DNA from: Archegozetes longisetosus
Lineage: Eukaryota; Arthropoda; Arachnida; Sarcoptiformes; Trhypochthoniidae
Direction: 5' to 3'
Assembly: GCA_018873245.2 (NCBI GenBank)
Contig: JAEMBT020000006.1
Location: 12,036,387-12,100,386, forward strand
DNA length: 64,000 bases
Shown in pieces: positions 60,405-64,000 of this stretch (position 1 is its first letter; each line of letters starts with the position of its first letter). The notes under the pieces were generated by a model that worked only from the letters and a program-made list of their open reading frames with translations, did no database searches and was not told where the DNA came from. The position numbers were made by a program, and so were the translations under genes.

Positions 60405-60919
60405 TTAAACAAATATAAGAAGTATATCGAGTGAAAGATAAATCAATAAAAAAAATAAGAACGGCTGCGGAAACCCTATTTAATGCAAATGTTTGTCAAA
60501 AGAAGTAATAAAATAATTGAATGAAACTGATATAAAGATTGTTAGACTGAAATACAAACAACTGATACCTATATAAAGCCAAACTCCCATTGGATAGCCT
60601 TTCTGTTTATTAACAAAAACAATAGCATAAGCTGCGAAAATCAAAAACTGTCCCAATTGTAATTGAGTCAAATATTTTTTCCACCAGAGGTAACGCTGGA
60701 CTTTTGGTCCCAAAGCAGATAAGGCATAGTAGGAATACATAATTATATAAATTATCGTATTGAGTAAAGGAAATATCCAAAGACATGGTGAAGTAGGAGC
60801 TATCTTAATGACCAGCCATCCAAATATAGGCTTAAAATAGTCAATATTTTACTTGATTCAATACATACTTAATTAAATTATGTAACTAACCACAATTGAG
60901 TGATGATATAGGTGCAGAC
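60405..60919 (-). pseudogene. 5'-truncated duplicate of the four-exon ELOVL gene
   Basis: It is homologous to exons 2-4 of the gene at 55549-57243. Exon 2 (60919-60891, same 29-nt length) reads LHLYHHSIV, but its acceptor AG has become GG. Exon 3 (60830-60569) is the same 262 bases long and open throughout: PIFGWLVIKIAP, then [20 protein letters not shown] with WWKKYLT. Exon 4 (60475-60405) joins correctly to GFPQPFLFF and then diverges to a short tail and stop. Exon 1, about 153 residues with the N-terminal half, is absent from the adjoining DNA. Flanking similarity continues to about 61013. Without exon 1 and with a dead acceptor it should be inactive. Its open exon 3 suggests the duplication is recent. 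Confidence 0.85.
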
Positions 60920-61100
60920 CCAAAAGCAATTTAAGATTTTAATTATACGTTTTGCTTTTATTGTAAATTATTTTTTGTGAGTACACTAAGTGTGAAGTAT
61001 GACATACGTTTAAACCTTCAGCATAACTTAAATTCTAAAAGCGTAGAATTAATTATCAGGTGAAATGTTATCCTATATTTGATATCAGTTGCAGGTTAGT

Positions 61101-61300
61101 GATGATGCATTTCGAATCAAATTTAGCTCATATTTGCCAAGTTTGAATTTACTCATTAATTAATTTCTAGTTATTATTTGCTGCAGTGTCATGAGTGGGT
61201 CACCACTTCTCGCACTGCTGGTGTCAACGTCAAAACATTGAGACACAAACAGTAAACACGAAGCAATGAGATGTTAAGGGGAATTTCCGTCATTAGTAAT
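61101..61300 (-). repeat. Repeat copy, inverted partner at 58280-58412
   Basis: On the minus strand it carries AGCTAAATTTGATTCGAAAT with GCATCA, TAATAACTAGAAAT, GCAGTGCGAGAA and GGAAATTCCCCTTAACA in the reverse order of the + strand, matching 58280-58412. It has extra sequence near the GCAGTGCGAGAA block. Confidence 0.7.
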
Positions 61301-61376
61301 TTAAGGCTTTTCCAAAAGAAATGCACTTTTCTGGCGATCTTTGCTATGCATATAATGATAGAAAATTTCTATGAAT

Positions 61377-64000
61377 TAGGCGCGAAATCAAAGACGCCTT
61401 TCTGTCCGAGTTTGACCAAGCAGACCCCCTGTAGCTAAGGATTAGTCAATGTTTTGATAAGATGGTTTCATTTAAACTTTTGATTTTATTTAAATTTGGA
61501 TTTTTAGAGACTAGCTCATATTAGTTAAACTTTATAGTTCAAGAAATTGCAGTTTAAATAATGAGCACAAGCCTTACGAAACAATATTTTATTAAAAAAT
61601 AATTATTCGCAAATTATTGACGATAGAGTACAATATAAAACTTAATTGATGATTAAATTTTGACATAAGTTTTTGTTACATAGACAAGAAGTGCTACAAT
61701 TTTTTTCACTTTTTTTGCATAAGCAATTTTTCAAACATTTTCCTTTGCAGTTACAATTATTTATATTTTGATTATTATTAAGTTTAGATAAAGTTTCAGA
61801 TTCTTTGGATTTAAGATATTTATCGCTATAAAATGTTACATTTTTGGGGAAGAATGACATAATTTAATAGATTTTTAATATTTTCAAATTTCGCTCTGTT
61901 AATTGGTAAAAAATCATTATAAGCAGGTTTTATGCTCGAATTCACAAGATTTATATCAACTTTCTCATCTAATTTCAATAAATCAATTATGATATCTGGT
62001 TCATGGCCTAAGTTTAAAGAAACTTTAATATCACTTTTAGTAAATTTCACTCTTCGCACTTCAGTTAGATGAGTTAATTTAGGCTTCAGTAAAGGCTCAA
62101 AATATTCTTTATAGTCATAAACAGTGGATATTTTTGCTGAGTCCGGCAATAAATCGTCTGTCAATGGATGATTAACATAAACAACTTTGAATGGGTTTTG
62201 TTTATTAGCATTTTTAACTAAATTGACCCATTCTGAAGGTAAACTTATTTTATGCACACGATTCCGAGATTTTTCTATTAGGCCGAAATCACGGTCAAAG
62301 TCGAGATAAGAGTGTCCAACAATAGGATATATCAAATTTATTTCTTCATATTTTTCAGACTTGACGAGAATATCATAGAAAAGCCATAAATATCGGCATT
62401 TATTCTGTGCAAAACAGTTATCACTAAATATGAATAGTTTTTTAACTTCACTAGAAATTTTGTCGGAAAGATAAAAGTTTAATAATGAAATTGTCTCATT
62501 CGGGCCTTTTTGAGCAGAGGTTTCAGGATACATAAACATAGTTGCCTTTTCTTTTCCCATATTATGAATCCCAAAGTTATGTATTGAAAGTTGTCGACTG
62601 TAATATTCAGCACTGACTTTCGTTATGGGAAGAAAAAAGTTTTTCTCATAATCCATCGATATTACAGCTACTTTTGAATCACTTTTAGCTAAGTTTTTGA
62701 GTTCACTTTGAAGTTTATAGAAAAAGTTTGCTTCAATTTGATGGTTGTTTAATATACTTTTTATTTCAGTCTCTAAAGAATTATTTTTTTCACTAATCAA
62801 TGATTTTATTTTGACATTTAATTCTTCACATGTACCACAAATATCACTTCTCGGAAAGCCAAAACCGACATTACAGTCTTTAAATATATGATAAAAAATA
62901 GATAATTCACATATCCATCATATTCAGGATACATATCAATAAATTCTCGATTAAGTATGGCAATATTTTTATTTGATTCAATATATTTTCTTTCAGTTCT
63001 TACTGAAAGACTATAATGAGATTCACGAGAGGGATAATTCTCAATAAATTCTCTGATATCTATTTCTACTTCTAATGGTATTAAATAATGTGAACTATGC
63101 TTACCTCGTTTATCTTCAGTTTCATTACGATTCTTAAGTATTTTATTTCTAAGTCTAGAATACTTAATGTTATGTAATTTCAAAAATGCATTGACACAAA
63201 CCTTCTCACGGACTACCATATTATTATTATTTTTGTCACTAAATTGAGCATAATATTCAAAATTAAATCTCCGAGGCTTAAAAGTTTCAGTTTTATCAAT
63301 AAAGCTTTGAGGGATTACTACAGATTTCAAGTATTCATTTTTTTGTTCATTAGTTTTAATTGAATTAAAATAGTTCATAATTTCATTTTTTCACTATTAG
63401 TAAACTTTAAAATATGATTTTTATCGCAACAAACACTATCACTACTCACTCTGTCATAAACATTTTCGTTGGCTTCATTAGTTGATTCAATTATTTTTTC
63501 AGTTTGTATGAAATCCTGAATGTTATTTTGAAATAAACATTTTTCCTTTTTGTATTGTTTGTATTTGAAATGTTTGTGTTGATCGGTGTTAATACACTGC
63601 CGAAAATTGATTTACGCTTTTTCGTATAAGGCATTTTATATTAAAATTTGAAAAATAATTTTCCAATTAGAGTAAAATAAAAACTTTTACTAAGATTTTT
63701 AGCACAAAGTTGATAAATTGAAAGGTTTTTATTAAACCTAAACTATATCTCAATTAATTACATATTTAAAACTTCATGAACTTCAATTGAAAATTTATTA
63801 AAAAAGTTTAGACTTTTCACTTTCAAATCAATAAAGTTTTATACTGTAGTCAAACTCAGAAACCATTCACTTGACATATGAAAGTCAAATGAAATCAAAA
63901 GTTTGAATTAAACTTTTCTATCAAAGCTTTGATTAATCCTTAGCTACAGGGGGTATGCTGGTCAAACTCGGACAGAAAGGCGTCTTTGATTTCGCACCTA
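61377..64000 (-). mobile_element. DNA transposon with about 110-bp terminal repeats and DUF7869-like transposase
   Basis: Left end TAGGCGCGAAATCAAAGACG and the inverted right end TAGGTGCGAAATCAAAGACG continue to match through CCTTTCTGTCCGAGTTTGAC and CCCCCTGTAGCTAAGGATTA, then more weakly to about 61490 and 63890. The right end falls exactly on the last base of the window, so neither the precise terminus nor the target duplication can be checked. The one coding region inside (61642-63634) is frameshifted. The superfamily is uncertain. Confidence 0.85.
61642..63634 (-). pseudogene. DUF7869-like putative transposase with Cys-rich tail, frameshifted
   Basis: A start at 63634 gives MPYTKKRKSIFGSV. 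A frame change is needed before the next block, and another before the ATG at 63378 (MNYFNSIKTNEQKNEYLK). At about 62880 one base is missing; after it DCNVGFGFPRSDICGTCEEL continues into the 62800-61826 frame. That frame has SMDYEKNFFLPITKVSAEY, then FSDNCFAQNKCRYLWLFYD and VGHSYLDFDRDFGLIEKS. The Asp of MDYEKN, the Asp of FSDNC and the H-S-x-x-D-x-D-x-x-F block look like the acidic core of an RNase-H-fold nuclease, and match what I know as the DUF7869 family of arthropod and cnidarian proteins. A final shift near 61860 leads to SFFPKNVTFY and a CNCKGKCLKNCLC...CSTSCLCN tail of CXC/tesmin type. Function as transposase is inference from the terminal repeats around it. Confidence 0.7.

Noticed and set aside
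57529-61030. Shared AACCTTCAGCA word as the breakpoint of the ELOVL duplication
   Set aside because: Similarity does not extend beyond about 15 bases, so it is likely coincidence.

Overview
This window is strongly AT-rich eukaryotic DNA. Its genes have GT..AG introns, most intergenic stretches are long and featureless, and there are many DNA transposons. The recognisable host genes are fatty-acid enzymes of animal type: ELOVL condensing enzymes and one stearoyl-CoA (delta-9) desaturase. ELOVL tandem arrays and the short second luminal segment of these proteins suit an arthropod, possibly a mite. That assignment is inference, and I cannot name the species.

Host gene layout. There are eight ELOVL loci. 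An old remnant lies at 1305-1701 (+). A nearly intact intronless copy with one single-base frameshift lies at 4872-5734 (+). Intact two-exon genes lie at 8445-10178 (-), 38974-39863 (+) and 44435-45492 (+). An intact four-exon gene lies at 55549-57243 (-). A decayed pseudogene lies at 25530-26735 (-), and a 5'-truncated duplicate of the four-exon gene at 60405-60919 (-). The five-exon stearoyl-CoA desaturase gene (17843-25068, +) sits inside this array, so desaturation and chain elongation of fatty acids are physically linked here. Both enzyme types work in the endoplasmic reticulum membrane on acyl-CoA. In arthropods they feed membrane lipids and cuticular hydrocarbons, waxes or pheromones. 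No two of the five mainly intact ELOVL genes share an intron position.

Mobile DNA. 27.2-36.7 kb is a dense nest of DNA transposons: a pogo-like element split by a mariner, a deleted hAT, an inverted-repeat element containing both a FLYWCH/MULE transposon and a 1.03-kb element whose terminal repeats include tRNA-like sequence, a GCGC-rich repeat element, and a full-length but frameshifted Tigger/pogo element. 45.9-54.0 kb holds a decayed unknown coding remnant, two hAT-type elements with target duplications, a foldback element with about eleven 40-bp units per arm, a GC-richer element with terminal repeats, and a 0.6-kb palindrome. The last 2.6 kb (61377-64000) is a transposon with about 110-bp terminal repeats encoding a frameshifted DUF7869-like, Cys-rich-tailed putative transposase. 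Its right end coincides with the end of the window.

Intergenic stretches, notably 5.7-8.4, 10.2-16.5, 36.7-38.9, 40.3-44.4 and 49.5-50.6 kb, show nothing I can support. All splice sites and exon joins were read by eye from reading frames and GT/AG context. They should be treated as models without transcript support.
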